Positions 1 through 10,921 are shown, numbered from the stretch's first letter. The stretch: DNA of 64,000 bases from Paralithodes platypus (GCA_032716605.1 CM064552.1:11045081-11109080); one strand, 5' to 3'. Notes: a model not told the origin generated them from the letters alone. Numbers and translations: made by a program.

Positions 1-910
1 ATATGCAGTCTTGCACTGCTTTTAGGTAAGTGGCTTCAAATAACTTCCAAGATGTATTTATGTCGTTATTGTGAATTAAAAAGCTCCAGTCAGTTTCTTT
101 AAACATAGCTCTAAGTTTATGGAAGTTTGCTTTCTTGAAATTAGAGACTTTTTCGATGCTACTATTTGGTTCGTTACTAGTAAACTTTAAAGTGAAAGTT
201 ATCGTACGATGGTCGCTGTTACTGAATTCATCACCAACATTCAAATTCTCTATTAATTCTTCTTTTCTTGCAAGTACAATGTCAAGAACGTTATTACCAC
301 GGGTTGGCGTTCGAACAAATTGATAAAGCGAACTCTCTTGCAAGTTCGTATACAAGTCATGTCCGGAGTGTGAAGTAAGAGTATCGCCCCACTTGGTCAC
401 AGGTAAATTAAAGTCGCCAAAAATTACGGTATCTTGTGAGTTACTTACATCTGCAATTTGTTCGTAAATTTCTCGGTCAGTTTGCACTGATTGAGCTGGA
501 GGTCTGTATATTAATGCAAGTATTATTTTTGTACCTTTATTATTCTTTATTAGCACAAAAGATGCGTCGACGTTCACAATTTGAGGTTTTGACAAGAGGG
601 TAGGGTTAAGACTTTCTTTGATATAAAGTAAAACGCCACCTCCATTTCGATTTATTCGGCTTTTCTCAAACATTACATAACCGGAAGTGAATACTCTGCT
701 AAAAAGTCTCTTATCTTCTGTATTGAGCCAAGATTCTGTTATGCCAATCACATCATAATTTTCTGTAAACACTAGCTCCTCTAAATCTGAAAATTTATTG
801 CGTATGCTACGAGCGTTTGCATAGAAAACCTTTAAATTTGTTATTTTAGAACTCGCGGAACGCTCTTTAATAATATTTTTGGTTCTTGTCGGATCTACAT
901 TTATGTTCAT
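1..910 (-). CDS. CR1-like LINE ORF2: APE-type endonuclease domain, runs off window edge
   Basis: An open frame starts at the ATG at 910 and stays open for about 303 codons to the window edge. It reads as the apurinic-type endonuclease that opens ORF2 of a non-LTR retrotransposon and nicks target DNA to prime reverse transcription. Visible motifs: NARSIRNK at residues 32-39, ITES with the catalytic Glu at 59, GGGVLLYI near 90-97, YRPP at 135-138, GDFN at 165-168 and SDH at 232-234. The reverse transcriptase would follow beyond coordinate 1. It lies just downstream of an esterase-type ORF1 on the same strand, the usual order for CR1-like LINEs. No stop or frameshift is seen, so this part is little decayed. 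The CR1 placement rests mainly on the ORF1 esterase; a related clade is possible. Confidence 0.85.
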   Translation of the reverse strand, partial: MNINVDPTRTKNIIKERSASSKITNLKVFYANARSIRNKFSDLEELVFTENYDVIGITESWLNTEDKRLFSRVFTSGYVMFEKSRINRNGGGVLLYIKESLNPTLLSKPQIVNVDASFVLIKNNKGTKIILALIYRPPAQSVQTDREIYEQIADVSNSQDTVIFGDFNLPVTKWGDTLTSHSGHDLYTNLQESSLYQFVRTPTRGNNVLDIVLARKEELIENLNVGDEFSNSDHRTITFTLKFTSNEPNSSIEKVSNFKKANFHKLRAMFKETDWSFLIHNNDINTSWKLFEATYLKAVQDCI

Positions 911-1029
911 GGCTGTCCTCGGTCCTCGCTGTCTTCGGTCCTTATCGCTGGTGGTCCTCGGTTGCCTCTGTTTTTTTCTTGGCGTTGGATGATTTATGTC
1001 ACTGCTGCTTCTTCTCGGATGGCTTTTTT

Positions 1030-1505
1030 TTATCCATGGCTGCGGACTGCTTCGTGTAGGAGACGACCCATGCGTGCTGAACCCACAGGGTTTAGATGAG
1101 TGCCATCCTTGCGGAACAGAGTAGGCTGGTTGTAGAAGTTGTCCCAGAGGTTGATGACTTCAACTTCTTCCCTCAGACACAAATATTTTAGTCGGCTATT
1201 TGTGCTGAAGGCCTTGTCGTAGAATTTGTCAGGTGCGTCGATCTTGGGGAGAATGCCTGAGATGATGATATTCCTTGACTTGTTTTTGTAGTGCTGGATC
1301 ATCTTGCGATATTTCTCCATCAACTCTTCGGATCTGGTGCGCATGACTTCATTTGAACCAGCATGGATGACAAAAAGGGTATTTTCATTTGCATCCTTTG
1401 TGGTATCTTCGAAGGCTTCCACAATGTCGTCCAGTCCAGCTCCTGGGATGCAAAATCTTTTTCGTTGATTTGGGACTTTGTCGCAGAACTCTTCGACCTG
1501 TCCTC

Positions 1506-1509
<4 letters not shown>
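1030..1509 (-). pseudogene. CR1-like LINE ORF1, SGNH esterase domain, 5' truncated
   Basis: About 155 codons are open up to a stop at 1030-1032. The protein resembles the SGNH/GDSL esterase found in ORF1 of CR1-like LINEs: it has the HAGSNEV block (matching the GxND block) and a C-terminal DGTHLNPVG block carrying the catalytic Asp and His. The N-terminal block with the nucleophilic Ser is missing, because the frame runs straight into a (GGTA)n/(TG)n tract at 1510. The ORF1 stop lies 120 bp before the ORF2 start at 910, consistent with one bicistronic element. The upstream open frame through the CA repeat is an artefact of the repeat and not protein. Without the Ser block the esterase would not be catalytic. 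Confidence 0.8.
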
Positions 1510-2160
<651 letters not shown>

Positions 2161-2308
2161 GGCCGTGTTTAGGTAGGTATATGACCGTTCGAGAGAGTGT
2201 GTGCAATTTTGATATCCCACACAGATTAAATAGTTCGTAGATATGAAACCACTGCATGGTTTCTCACATGATTGCCTTCCTACCCCCCTCCCCCCCCCCC
2301 CCGAGCGG

Positions 2309-2511
2309 TTGGCGTTTATCGGTACATATCAATTTGGTGCATGCTTACGAGTACATTTTTCGATTTTTAAACCTAAATTACACTAACCTAACCTAACCGA
2401 AAACACTCCATTTCAACGTATTTTAAAGAGGTGTGTACCGATTAACTGTCGCCCCAAACCTCATGTACCTGTAAACCTACAAATATCCAGAGATTTGTAC
2501 CAATAAACGCA
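2309..2511. repeat. Small inverted-repeat element, tentative
   Basis: GCGTTTATCGGTACA near 2312 is matched in inverse orientation by the sequence ending near 2508 (TGTACCAATAAACGC), with one mismatch. The ends suggest a roughly 200-bp TIR element; the interior is not obviously symmetric. A poly-C run lies at 2281-2302 just outside, and CTAACCTAACC is inside. Confidence 0.4.
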
Positions 2512-2569
2512 CACACGCACGCACGCGCACGCACGCGCACACACACACGCACACACACACACACACACA
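2511..2569. repeat. (CA)n / (CG-CA) microsatellite
   Basis: ACGC and ACAC dinucleotide-type repeat of about 60 bp. A short (AAT)n run of about 10 units follows at 2685-2718. The 260 bp after that, to 2980, shows nothing recognisable. Confidence 0.9.
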
Positions 2570-2684
2570 TTACCTTTACGAATGTCTTTGTTTTAATTTG
2601 TTATTTTCGTAATACTGAATAACAATAACGCAAACGACAATCAACAATTACAACAGAAGCAACAAAAACAAGAAAACAATGACA

Positions 2685-2718
<34 letters not shown>

Positions 2719-2982
2719 TATTCTTACCTGTAGTAGAAGTTGAATCACATGATGTAAGGACCGAAGTAATGACGCTTCCTCACCTGTGGAAAAAACAAAA
2801 CCAAAACACATTAAGAACTCTGTAGGCTACATGATAAAAGGCAACTTCATTCCAATAAATAATTATAAGACAGTATTATGAACTTGATGCACTGGTATTC
2901 AGTGCCAAAACGAGATCTACTGTATTAGCATTGAGAAGTCACATTAGCTATTTTATGATTTTGAGGGGAAAATGTATAATAT

Positions 2983-3225
2983 AGGAGGTAACAGCTTCTT
3001 CTGGGGCCCCTTTTCCCTGATGTTTTTGAGATTATAAGACGTTCGTCCCATTCGTTTGGCGATTGTAAGACCTTTTGCCCCCCTTATCTTTGTCAATTTT
3101 AAGACCTTTCATGCCATTTAGGTGAGCTTGTAATTTAGGAGTCATTATTCTACCGAAAAATAAACAAATTTATCTCGAAGGGGTGTCTTGGGGTGTTTAT
3201 TTTAAGTTTGATGGTACAATATTTC
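2983..3225 (+). repeat. Family R1 interspersed repeat (copy 1, diverged)
   Basis: It shares the R1 order: a CTCATG-like start, two or three units of about 31 bp built on TTTTAAGACCTTTCGCCCCA, a block ending CTACCGAAAAAT, and a tail ending AAGTTTGATGG. The GAGCGATAGCGAGCC core is mostly deleted here. About a dozen R1 copies occur in the window on both strands. No coding capacity. Confidence 0.75.
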
Positions 3226-3677
3226 TGAAAACTATTTTACTGTTTCGAACAAGCATAGGTTGATAATGGTTTCCCAATATTTATATACTAGTGACTTAAA
3301 CTATTGTATATTTACTATGCTGTGGTTATCATCTGTTGTATTAGGTGCAACAGGAAACTCAACAGAACAATTTTATAACCGAATAACAAAATACAAATTA
3401 AGATAAGCTAAGAATAGATGGATAGAGCGTTGCACGTGCTAGAAAGACAAATACACTGTAGTAATGAAATCCTGACACCCCTCCAAACCCCGAGATAACC
3501 TGTATAGTATTTGTTGTAACCAGGATTTTTTTCAGAGGCTTATCGATGTACTTTCCAAATTTCAGCTGTGCATTATGCAAACTCAGGTAGTATAATTATC
3601 ATGCCTCTCTATTAAATTTAGGGAATAGAACTCCACAAATCCATCTCTCAGGAATTAGAAGGAATGTCAACTTCACT
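3226..3677. other. No recognisable feature
   Basis: AT-rich single-copy-looking sequence. Short open frames here have no coding character I can recognise. Confidence 0.5.
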
Positions 3678-3891
3678 GTAATCCCTTCTGTACCGGTGAC
3701 GTCCTTTGTATTATATACTGGCAACTATTTGATGATTATATTCAGCTTAGGAAGGAAGTGCACGCATTTAAAGGCTGCAGATTATCTCATTCCTTTTAGC
3801 TACCATAATTTTATCCTTCCTGAGTTTCATAACATCGTCTAAATGTAGTTGAAATATAAACAAAACACATCACCGATACTGAAAGGGTTAA
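3678..3891. mobile_element. Family A TTAA element (MITE), copy 1
   Basis: A roughly 213-bp element with inverted ends: CCCTTCTGTACCGGTGACGT at the left, and a right end reading ACCGATACTGAAAGGG then TTAA. The interior is itself partly self-complementary (TTCAGCTTAGGAAGG opposite CCTTCCTGAGTTTCAT). The left target site has decayed from TTAA to GTAA. Family A recurs at least nine times in the window. TTAA target duplications and TIRs starting CCC are typical of piggyBac-type elements, so I infer a non-autonomous piggyBac-like MITE. Confidence 0.75.
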
Positions 3892-4975
3892 TGATATATT
3901 GCATAACCCCAGATAATAATATAGGCGTGTAGCATTAACGTTGTAGCATGCACAGTAAACAAAAAGGTGTAGGGTACCCAGTCCCCCGGGGGGGGGGGGG
4001 GTGTAGTGTCCGCTCAACCTTGGCCCCCAAACCATTGGACGTACAATAATTAATGTTATTTGCTTATTAATTTAAATATGTTAAACAATGTTCATCCCCC
4101 TCCTACATGATAGTTTAAGTGGCTTAGATACAAGCAGCCTCGCAAAGATCAGAAGATATGTTGTTGCTTGCTTTCCTTTGTAACCCTTGGGACCATGTCC
4201 ACATCTTTTTCCCTCAAAAAGTCACCTGTCTATCTTTAAATCACCTAGCCTATACTATTCATACTATTTCACCTTTCTAGTTAGGGCTAAGGCAACCCTC
4301 TCAGGTTCAAAGGGTGGATATTATTTCGGTAAATCTACTACATAGTAGACTTAGCCATTATACACATCTTATAGTTGTGTCAGTTGTGTTAGTTGTGTTA
4401 GGATCACGAAGCCTTATTATCTTCCTAATCCTACTCCAGATCCTGTCCCCAACCCATATAATTCCCCGCACATTATATTGTCCAAGATCAGCTATTTGCG
4501 GGTCCTCAACTTTAACACCTACACACACATATTCACAAAACATTTATTAAAATTTTTAAGTCATCCATCTACACCCTAGTTCTCTTTAGCTAAAACGATG
4601 TAAGAAAACGTATTATTTAAGGGGAACAAAATTATTACTAAGTTCGTATGTTGTCTTCCAAACCCTGACAACACTCACAAAGCGCACACACTTGACTCAC
4701 ACATACACAGCCCTTCAGTAACATCTTTCCCCAGAGTGTTGGAGCTTGCACTGATTGGAGACTAAATAGAATAGAAAAGTATGTTGCAATGACTCTCGCA
4801 ACACTTTCACAAAGGACACCGACATATACATACACGGTACACACTAACGCGCACATATGTTTACACAGTGCATTTAAAACTATAAATACCTTCAGCAACA
4901 AATATAAATCTTCGTGAGAGGTCCGCGTCTGAGTGCGATTACTATTTACCGTTGTGTGTACCCATAATTAACAGG
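3892..4975. other. No recognisable gene; poly-G tract and short open frames
   Basis: About 1.1 kb. A 15-base G run at 3988-4002 is the only clear local feature. Open frames of 60-90 codons on both strands lack domain character or codon signal and are treated as chance. Confidence 0.4.
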
Positions 4976-4977
4976 AC

Positions 4978-5350
4978 TTAAAGGTGGGGGTGCATGGGTT
5001 GAGATAAACATGGAATAATAATCGCCAACCTACACATAATTATCTTGAAAAATGCAATGCCACTGAAATAATTATTTACAATGGTATAAAGGATTTTGTG
5101 GATTGTCTACACCAGAACTGTGACGTCGTAGTGACGTCGTAGTGACGTCACACCAGTATCCTCATCGTGGACTGGATGGTGGACTTACACTCCTATGACG
5201 TCAAAGGTCCGGTTTAGACGAACCACAAAATCCTTTATACCATTGTTAATAATTATTTTGGTGCCATTGCATTTTGCAAGATACAGTAATTATGTGTAGG
5301 CTGGCGATTATTATTCCATGTTTATCTCAACCCTGCACCCCCACCTTTAA
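4978..5350. mobile_element. TTAA foldback element with triplicated TGACGTC motif
   Basis: TTAA at both ends (4978-4981 and 5347-5350). The arms of about 125 bp (from AGGTGGGGGTGCATGGGTTG inward) are inverted copies of each other with a few mismatches, so the whole element can fold into a long hairpin. The loop region holds three tandem TGACGTC units at 5121-5148 and a further TGACGTC near 5197. There is no ORF. This is a non-autonomous foldback element of the TTAA class. Confidence 0.8.
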
Positions 5351-5517
5351 GTTACTTAAATTCGCTTGCGTTAGGTTAGTTTGGTTATCTAACAACCTAA
5401 CATTCTATTTAGTGACAAAAATAGTTCTAAAAAAAAAAATCATAAGTAAAATGACAATAATTGTCAAAATTGATACAAACACTAAAATCATTATTTTCGT
5501 AATATATCCACCGCCAA

Positions 5518-6435
5518 ATGTTCAGGGTGACGAACACCCTTGGGTTCAAAACCACAGTTTACACAAAACCTACTAACACAGGACAATGCCTCAATGATGA
5601 CAGCGAATGCCCCCGTCGTTATCTCCTATCCTCCATCTCCGCCTACGTCAGGAGAGCCCTCACACACTGCTCTACTTGGGTCGACACCCACCAGGAACTG
5701 GAAAGATTATCGCAAGTCCTAGTAAACAATGGATATTCCTATTCTGACGTCTCCAGCACCATCAACCACCACCTTGAAAAGTGGTACACCCAAAAGCCCC
5801 CCAACATTGACCCCCCTAATGAAATCAAGATATTCTGCCGAAATTACATGTCCTCCAACCACAAAACCGACGAGGCCGTCATAAAAGAAATAATATCTAA
5901 ACACGTCCTCCCCACCAACCCGGAAACCAAAATTAAATTAATCATATATTACAAATCCCCTAAGACCTCCAACCTTGTTCTCCGTAACAGACCTGCTCCC
6001 TCCAAAACAAAAAGCCCGATGACTGACGATCATGTAATATACCAAATTACTTGTAATTTTGAGGACTGTGGACCTCAATCATACATTGGTATGACGCAGA
6101 CTCGTCTATCCCACCAGCTAACCCTTCACCTTCAGGCAGGAGCCATAACAAATCAATACCTGACCCCCCCCCCCCCCCTCACATGTAACGATTTAAATAA
6201 ACACACCACCATAGTTGATAAAGAAAGTGACCCCAGACGACTTCTAATATTAGAAGCCCTATACATACAAGCCCTGAATCCTAGTATTAATAATCAAACT
6301 CTAGACCTTCAGATACTCCCTTCTGCTAAAAGACACTACCCAGCCGTGCTGCCCCTGGAGAGACGTCCCTCAGCTCCGCCCCTCGAACCTGCACATCTCA
6401 CTTCACGCCACCAGCTCCCAGCCAATCAACGATGA
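5518..6435 (+). CDS. Penelope-like element: C-terminal region with GIY-YIG endonuclease, 5' truncated
   Basis: A 305-codon frame from the C-terminal part of a Penelope-like retroelement. The first ~85 residues match the region after the reverse transcriptase fingers and palm (VYTKPTNTG, then DSECPRRYLL). Residues ~178-260 form the GIY-YIG endonuclease: IYQITC, a C-x4-C pair, SYIGMTQTRL, HLQAGAI, and the distal LILEALYIQALNPSIN, which carries the Glu and Asn expected late in this fold. The paired His expected downstream of YIG are replaced by PPPP, encoded by a run of 14 C at 6165-6178, so the zinc-binding part is probably damaged. The reverse transcriptase core is absent upstream of 5518, showing 5' truncation. 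The start codon shown is not a native start. Confidence 0.85.
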   Translation: MFRVTNTLGFKTTVYTKPTNTGQCLNDDSECPRRYLLSSISAYVRRALTHCSTWVDTHQELERLSQVLVNNGYSYSDVSSTINHHLEKWYTQKPPNIDPPNEIKIFCRNYMSSNHKTDEAVIKEIISKHVLPTNPETKIKLIIYYKSPKTSNLVLRNRPAPSKTKSPMTDDHVIYQITCNFEDCGPQSYIGMTQTRLSHQLTLHLQAGAITNQYLTPPPPLTCNDLNKHTTIVDKESDPRRLLILEALYIQALNPSINNQTLDLQILPSAKRHYPAVLPLERRPSAPPLEPAHLTSRHQLPANQR

Positions 6436-6900
6436 CTTCGGTCCCCCCTTCTCTCCACCACCCCACACCCCCAGCCACGATCGACTCCAGTGCGCAACTC
6501 CTGACGTCATCACCCACTGGCCAATCACAGACCAGAAGTGCCCGCATAGCGAACATACCATCCACCAATGACAGACGATAGCCTACCTTAACTTCGCCCC
6601 CTCAACCTTCCCAGCTCCTATATAAGCTCACAATATTCTCTATACCATTCATTACTTGAAAATGCTATATGAATAGCGAAACTTCGTAACCATTGTTCAC
6701 CATGTACCATCCTGTATCCACTTCATCATAAACTTCGCCAATCTATTGTACCTCCTTGCCCATCAACGCAAAATGGTCAGATCCTTGGAAAACCTGAACA
6801 ATAAAATCTCTAATGCTGAAATTGCTATATCTTTTAACCTAGTGTGCATCGAAGAAAGAAAAAAAATATCTATATATATATTATATATATATATAAGCAT
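6436..6900 (+). mobile_element. Penelope 3' region and diverged LTR-like segment
   Basis: Continues directly from the Penelope frame. It contains a TATATAAGCTC box near 6619 and, at 6652-6690, a small hairpin next to GCGAAAC resembling a hammerhead ribozyme core. A coding stretch at about 6770-6860 (NNKISNAEIAISFNLV) is shared with both arms at 7131-7946. This is therefore a third, more diverged LTR-like (pLTR) segment of the same kind. It ends in a short AT repeat at 6870-6895. Confidence 0.7.
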
Positions 6901-7080
6901 CACTCTCCCCCTGTTTTCTTGCATTACCCTGAAGATGTCTTGAGAGAATAGACGAAAGCTTGGTGTTCCATTGTTTCAATTTTCCTAGCGAGTTTTACTA
7001 CATAACTTGATCACACGTATTTGTGATTTTACCTCCATATATATATATAGAAGCGATGCTCTCTTCACGGGGGAAGCGGA

Positions 7081-7084
7081 GGCG

Positions 7085-7130
<46 letters not shown>
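7081..7130. repeat. (AT)n microsatellite
   Basis: About 45 bp of AT repeat, directly abutting the left inverted Penelope arm. Confidence 0.9.
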
Positions 7131-7133
<3 letters not shown>

Positions 7134-7530
7134 CTTTAATACATACGAGGTTGAAAGAAATGGCAATTTCTGCGTTGGAAATTTTATTATTCAAAGTTTC
7201 CAGGTCTCTGATGAGTTTTCGCTGGGTGGCAGGAAGTAGATGAAGGAGATGAGCAAAATTCATGGTGGTACAGGGTTACATAAATGTACATGATGATACA
7301 GGATATACGACCGCGTTTCACTGGACAACCAGCATTATCAAGTAAGGAAGGAATGATATAAAAGGTAAACAGGAAGGGTATATATAGAGGGTGGAGGATC
7401 AGAGGAGGCGGAAAACAGGGGGCAAAAGTCTGCTATTGGTGGAAGCGTAAATTAGGAGAGAGAAAGGGGTTAACCGCTTCACGCATGCGCACTGGATGCG
7501 GGATGGTGGTCAGTAGGTGGGGTCGAAGCT
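7131..7530 (-). mobile_element. Inverted Penelope LTR-like arm, left
   Basis: This 400-bp segment is the reverse complement of 7547-7946. Scanning the two arms I found one single-base indel (CGCGGTCG here against CGCGTCG in the other arm) and no substitution. On the minus strand it encodes MNFAHLLHLLPATQRKLIRD and continues as the N-terminal peptide of a Penelope frame. It also carries a hammerhead-like motif at about 7305-7343. The outer end stops at an AT repeat. Confidence 0.85.
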
Positions 7531-7546
7531 CGACACGCAGCCAATC

Positions 7547-7946
7547 AGCTTCGACCCCACCTACTGACCACCATCCCGCATCCAGTGCGCATGCGTGAAG
7601 CGGTTAACCCCTTTCTCTCTCCTAATTTACGCTTCCACCAATAGCAGACTTTTGCCCCCTGTTTTCCGCCTCCTCTGATCCTCCACCCTCTATATATACC
7701 CTTCCTGTTTACCTTTTATATCATTCCTTCCTTACTTGATAATGCTGGTTGTCCAGTGAAACGCGTCGTATATCCTGTATCATCATGTACATTTATGTAA
7801 CCCTGTACCACCATGAATTTTGCTCATCTCCTTCATCTACTTCCTGCCACCCAGCGAAAACTCATCAGAGACCTGGAAACTTTGAATAATAAAATTTCCA
7901 ACGCAGAAATTGCCATTTCTTTCAACCTCGTATGTATTAAAGAAAA
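7547..7946 (+). mobile_element. Inverted Penelope LTR-like arm, right
   Basis: Inverted partner of 7131-7530, with a 16-bp spacer (7531-7546) between the arms. It has a TATATATACCC box at about 7690, a candidate hammerhead-like segment at 7735-7770, an ATG at 7813, and about 45 codons ending in CIKEN before running into AT repeats. Flanking LTR-like segments in inverted order are known for Penelope-like elements. Near identity of the arms implies recent formation or gene conversion. Confidence 0.85.
7735..7770 (+). ncRNA. Candidate hammerhead-ribozyme-like motif in Penelope LTR arm
   Basis: The order is TTGATAAT, a stem CTGG with loop TTGT and partner CCAG, then GAAACGCGTC: the layout of a minimal type I hammerhead (CUGANGA, stem II, GAAA, tiny stem III, cleavage triplet). 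Penelope-like elements are known to carry such ribozymes. The core base normally G8 reads A here and in the other two copies (inverted at 7305-7343, diverged at 6652-6690), so activity is doubtful. Confidence 0.45.
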
Positions 7947-7963
7947 TTTATTACCTGGCTTTA

Positions 7964-8112
<149 letters not shown>

Positions 8113-8176
8113 AGTATATTATATAACTGTCGAGTTCATAATTTTACTCATACTTCTGCTTTTATCATTATATCTC

Positions 8177-8202
8177 AGAGAGAGAGAGAGAGAGGGGGGG
8201 GG
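8177..8202. repeat. (AG)n and poly-G
   Basis: About eight AG units followed by nine G. Confidence 0.9.
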
Positions 8203-8309
8203 TCGTCCTCAATCCCACAATAGTATAAGATTGTGGTGCAGGGCAGTAAGAAGAGAGGTGAAGCCTTATATATGTTGTGGACGTACTCAAGTGGCTCACC
8301 AGGTGTTCA

Positions 8310-8573
8310 CTAAATGCTAATATATTCTCTCTAGCTCTCTCTATAATCTCCTCTTCTCTTATATATATCTTATTACTTCCTCCTCTCTTCTATTATTCCT
8401 CTCTATCTATGCTCTCTCTCTCTATATCTTTCTCTCTATTCTATATAAGCTCCTCTCTCTCTCTCTCTCCTCTCTCTCTAATCTCTCTTACCTCTCAGAC
8501 ACTCTACGCTCTCTTCCCACCACCTCCTCTCTCTCTCTCTCTCTCTCCACCCTCCCTCTATCTCCTCTCTCTC

Positions 8574-8625
<52 letters not shown>

Positions 8626-8726
8626 ATTCTCTCTCTATCTCTCTCTCTCATTCTCTCTCGCTCTCTCTCTTCTCTCTCTCTCCCTATCTCTCTCTCTCTC
8701 TGACTCTCTCTCCTCTCTCTCTTTAG

Positions 8727-8788
<62 letters not shown>

Positions 8789-8869
8789 ATATCTCTCTCT
8801 CTCTCTTCTCTCACCTCTCTCTCTCCCTCTCTCTTCTCTCTCACATCCTCTCTCTCTCTCTCTCTCTCT

Positions 8870-8904
<35 letters not shown>
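8310..8904. repeat. Long imperfect (CT)n / polypyrimidine tract
   Basis: Roughly 590 bp of CT repeat with interspersed TATA and CC interruptions, purer toward the 3' end. All open frames across it (Ser-Leu or Arg-Glu runs) are repeat artefacts. Confidence 0.95.
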
Positions 8905-9154
8905 AGTTGTTGTTATTTTATCCTGTGAACGAAGTTATCTTGTAATCTTATCCCAAGAAATTGTATTGTCTGTATTGATATTATGATGAGTAAGCAATGG
9001 CTAAGCAACTGACATACTGTGCTCCATTGCAACTGAATTATTGCATCATGAAATATATTGCATCGAAATGTATATTTGTTTGCCAGCATCCGCACTGTGG
9101 AGCGGTAAATACACGTTATGAAGTCAATTCTGTAAAGGGTTGCATTCTTATTAC

Positions 9155-9232
9155 CAATGGACGGTGGAGCAGTGGTAATTCACGTCCTGGACTCTCTCAT
9201 GAAAGTCGGGGCTTAACCCCACTTGTTGAAGG
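9155..9232 (+). repeat. tRNA-like SINE fragment, tentative
   Basis: GGTGGAGCAGTGGTAATTC resembles a pol III A box, and GGGGCTTAACCCC about 45 bp later sits where a B box would be. There is no cloverleaf-quality match. A decayed tRNA-derived SINE head is the likeliest reading. The 270 bp after it holds nothing recognisable. Confidence 0.4.
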
Positions 9233-9504
9233 TAGTAGACACATAATTATCAGAATATGATATAAACCTAAGTAAAAGAAAAAAAATCCATTAATATCCT
9301 ACAATGCATGCATAATATGATTATAAGATTACTTAATAATATACAAACAACTATATCTATATATAAATATATAAACCCTTTCTTCATGTTATTAAACGTT
9401 TTAATTCAAGTTAACCCTCTTAGTATTATAACGCAGTCTTACATTATTTTCTGGCTAACATGTAACGATTTAGGTAAGAGTAAAAATTATCACAAATATC
9501 GGTT

Positions 9505-9951
9505 ATACTCCCACGTCTTTCTCTGACAAAGCTGCACTCTTCGCTCAAACTTTCGCTAAGAACTCTACCTTGGATGATTCCGGTGTTACTCCTCCCTCTC
9601 CAACTTACTTATGCCCAATATCATAATCTCTTCTAAGGATGTACTCTCAGCCCTCTCTGGGCTTAATACTAAGAAGGTGTACGGCCCGGATGGTGTTCCT
9701 CCTGTTGTACTCAAAAACTGTTCTTCCGTGCTGACTCCCTGCAAAATCTTTTGTCTCTGTCTTTCCTTCTTGCTGTAAGTTTGCTCTTATTTAACCTGTC
9801 CTAAAGAAGGGTGACCGCTCTCAACCATCCAACTATCGTCCAATTTCTCTCATTTCTTGCATCTCTAAATTTTTTTAAACTATTCTTAACTCAAAATTTC
9901 TTAAGCATTTATCTTCTCATAATCTACTTTCAGATCGCCAGTACGGTTTCC
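9505..9951 (+). pseudogene. Jockey-type LINE reverse transcriptase, segment 1
   Basis: This is the degraded N-terminal part of a reverse transcriptase. Peptides in shifting frames include LNTKKVYGPDGVPPVVLKNC, LSFLLA, KKGDRSQPSNYRPISLISCI and SDRQYGF, matching the region before the palm domain in Jockey-type LINEs. Several frameshifts and stops are present (for example the premature stop in TCTAAATTTTTTTAAAC near 9870). The frame is interrupted at the TTAA at 9952 by a family C element and resumes at 10542. Confidence 0.8.
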
Positions 9952-10545
9952 TTAACCCGTAAACGGCGGCAAAGCTCTTAAGAAGTTTTACTGGGCGACG
10001 GCGGCAAAGCTCTTAAGAGGGAGGCCTAAAAAAAAACATTTAAACAGCACTAAATACTTTTTTTTTTTCCCTATACCTCATATCACTCTTCCAAATCCCC
10101 TCCTTCCTCCCTTTCCCCTCCCCCTTCAATTATCACCTATTTTCCCTGTTATTCCCTAAGTTGTTGGTATATTTTTGTGCAAACATTAGCAAACTGTGTG
10201 GGGGATGTGCTTACGTGCCTAGCGGATGTGTTACACAAGCGAGTGTGTGTATGAGTAGGCTCAGTGTGGCTTGAGGTCTCATGGAGGGAGGGGTTGCCTC
10301 AATTTTCTCCATAATTCATGAATGGGCTGGTCCATCTATATTCGCGATTTTGACCAGAAAAATTATTTCACTGGTTTGATTGTTGTTACAGGTTACTATC
10401 TTCATAGTGAAGGTAAAATAGGCTCATATGAATAGGTAATAACGATATTTATCGTAAAATTACTATTATAGGCCTGAATGGAGCCCATATGCTCGCCCAT
10501 GGGGAGCTAGTTCATTACCCCCCCCCCTCGCCGTTCCCGGGTTAA
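9952..10545. mobile_element. Family C TTAA element nested in the Jockey RT
   Basis: 594 bp bounded by TTAA on both sides. The ends are inverted: TTAACCCGTAAACGGCG at the left and CGCCGTTCCCGGGTTAA at the right. There is an internal direct repeat (GGCGGCAAAGCTCTTAAGA twice near the left end) and poly-C near the right end. No ORF of its own. The host RT reads SDRQYGF before the insertion and GQSTGDLLAYLTNSW after it, so the exact boundaries are clear. A similar right end occurs alone at about 36326-36346. Confidence 0.85.
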
Positions 10546-10921
10546 GGGCCAATCTACTGGTGATCTTCTTGCTTACCTTACTAACTCCTGGTCATCCTCC
10601 TTTCGGTACTTCTGTGAGACTTTTTGTTTGCTTGTGATAGACAAATCGAAAGCCTTCGATAGAATCTGGCACAAACCCCTGATTTTAAAACTACCCTCCT
10701 TCGGTTTCTATCCCTCTATCTGTGTCTTTGTCTCTAAATTTCCTTCCAGACCGCTCCATAGTTGCAGTTATGGACAGCCATCACTCCCTTCCTGAACCTA
10801 TCAACTCTGGTGTATCCTCAGGGTTCTGGCCTGTCTCCAATTCTCTTTCTAATATTTATTAATGGTCTCAACTGTACCTCTAGTCCAATCCACTCATATA
10901 CTGATGACTACTTTACACTAT
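10546..10921 (+). pseudogene. Jockey-type LINE reverse transcriptase, segment 2 (palm)
   Basis: Continues the RT after the family C insertion with GQSTGDLLAYLTNSW, then DKSKAFDRIWHKPL (first catalytic Asp region), then after a frameshift LVYPQGSGLSPILFL and YTDD, the catalytic YxDD box. A TGA near 10790 and frameshifts show that it is dead. It is cut again by a family B element at 10922. Confidence 0.85.

Noticed and set aside
8277..8874. Ser/Leu-rich and Arg/Glu-rich frames
   Set aside because: They are translations of the CT repeat on either strand.
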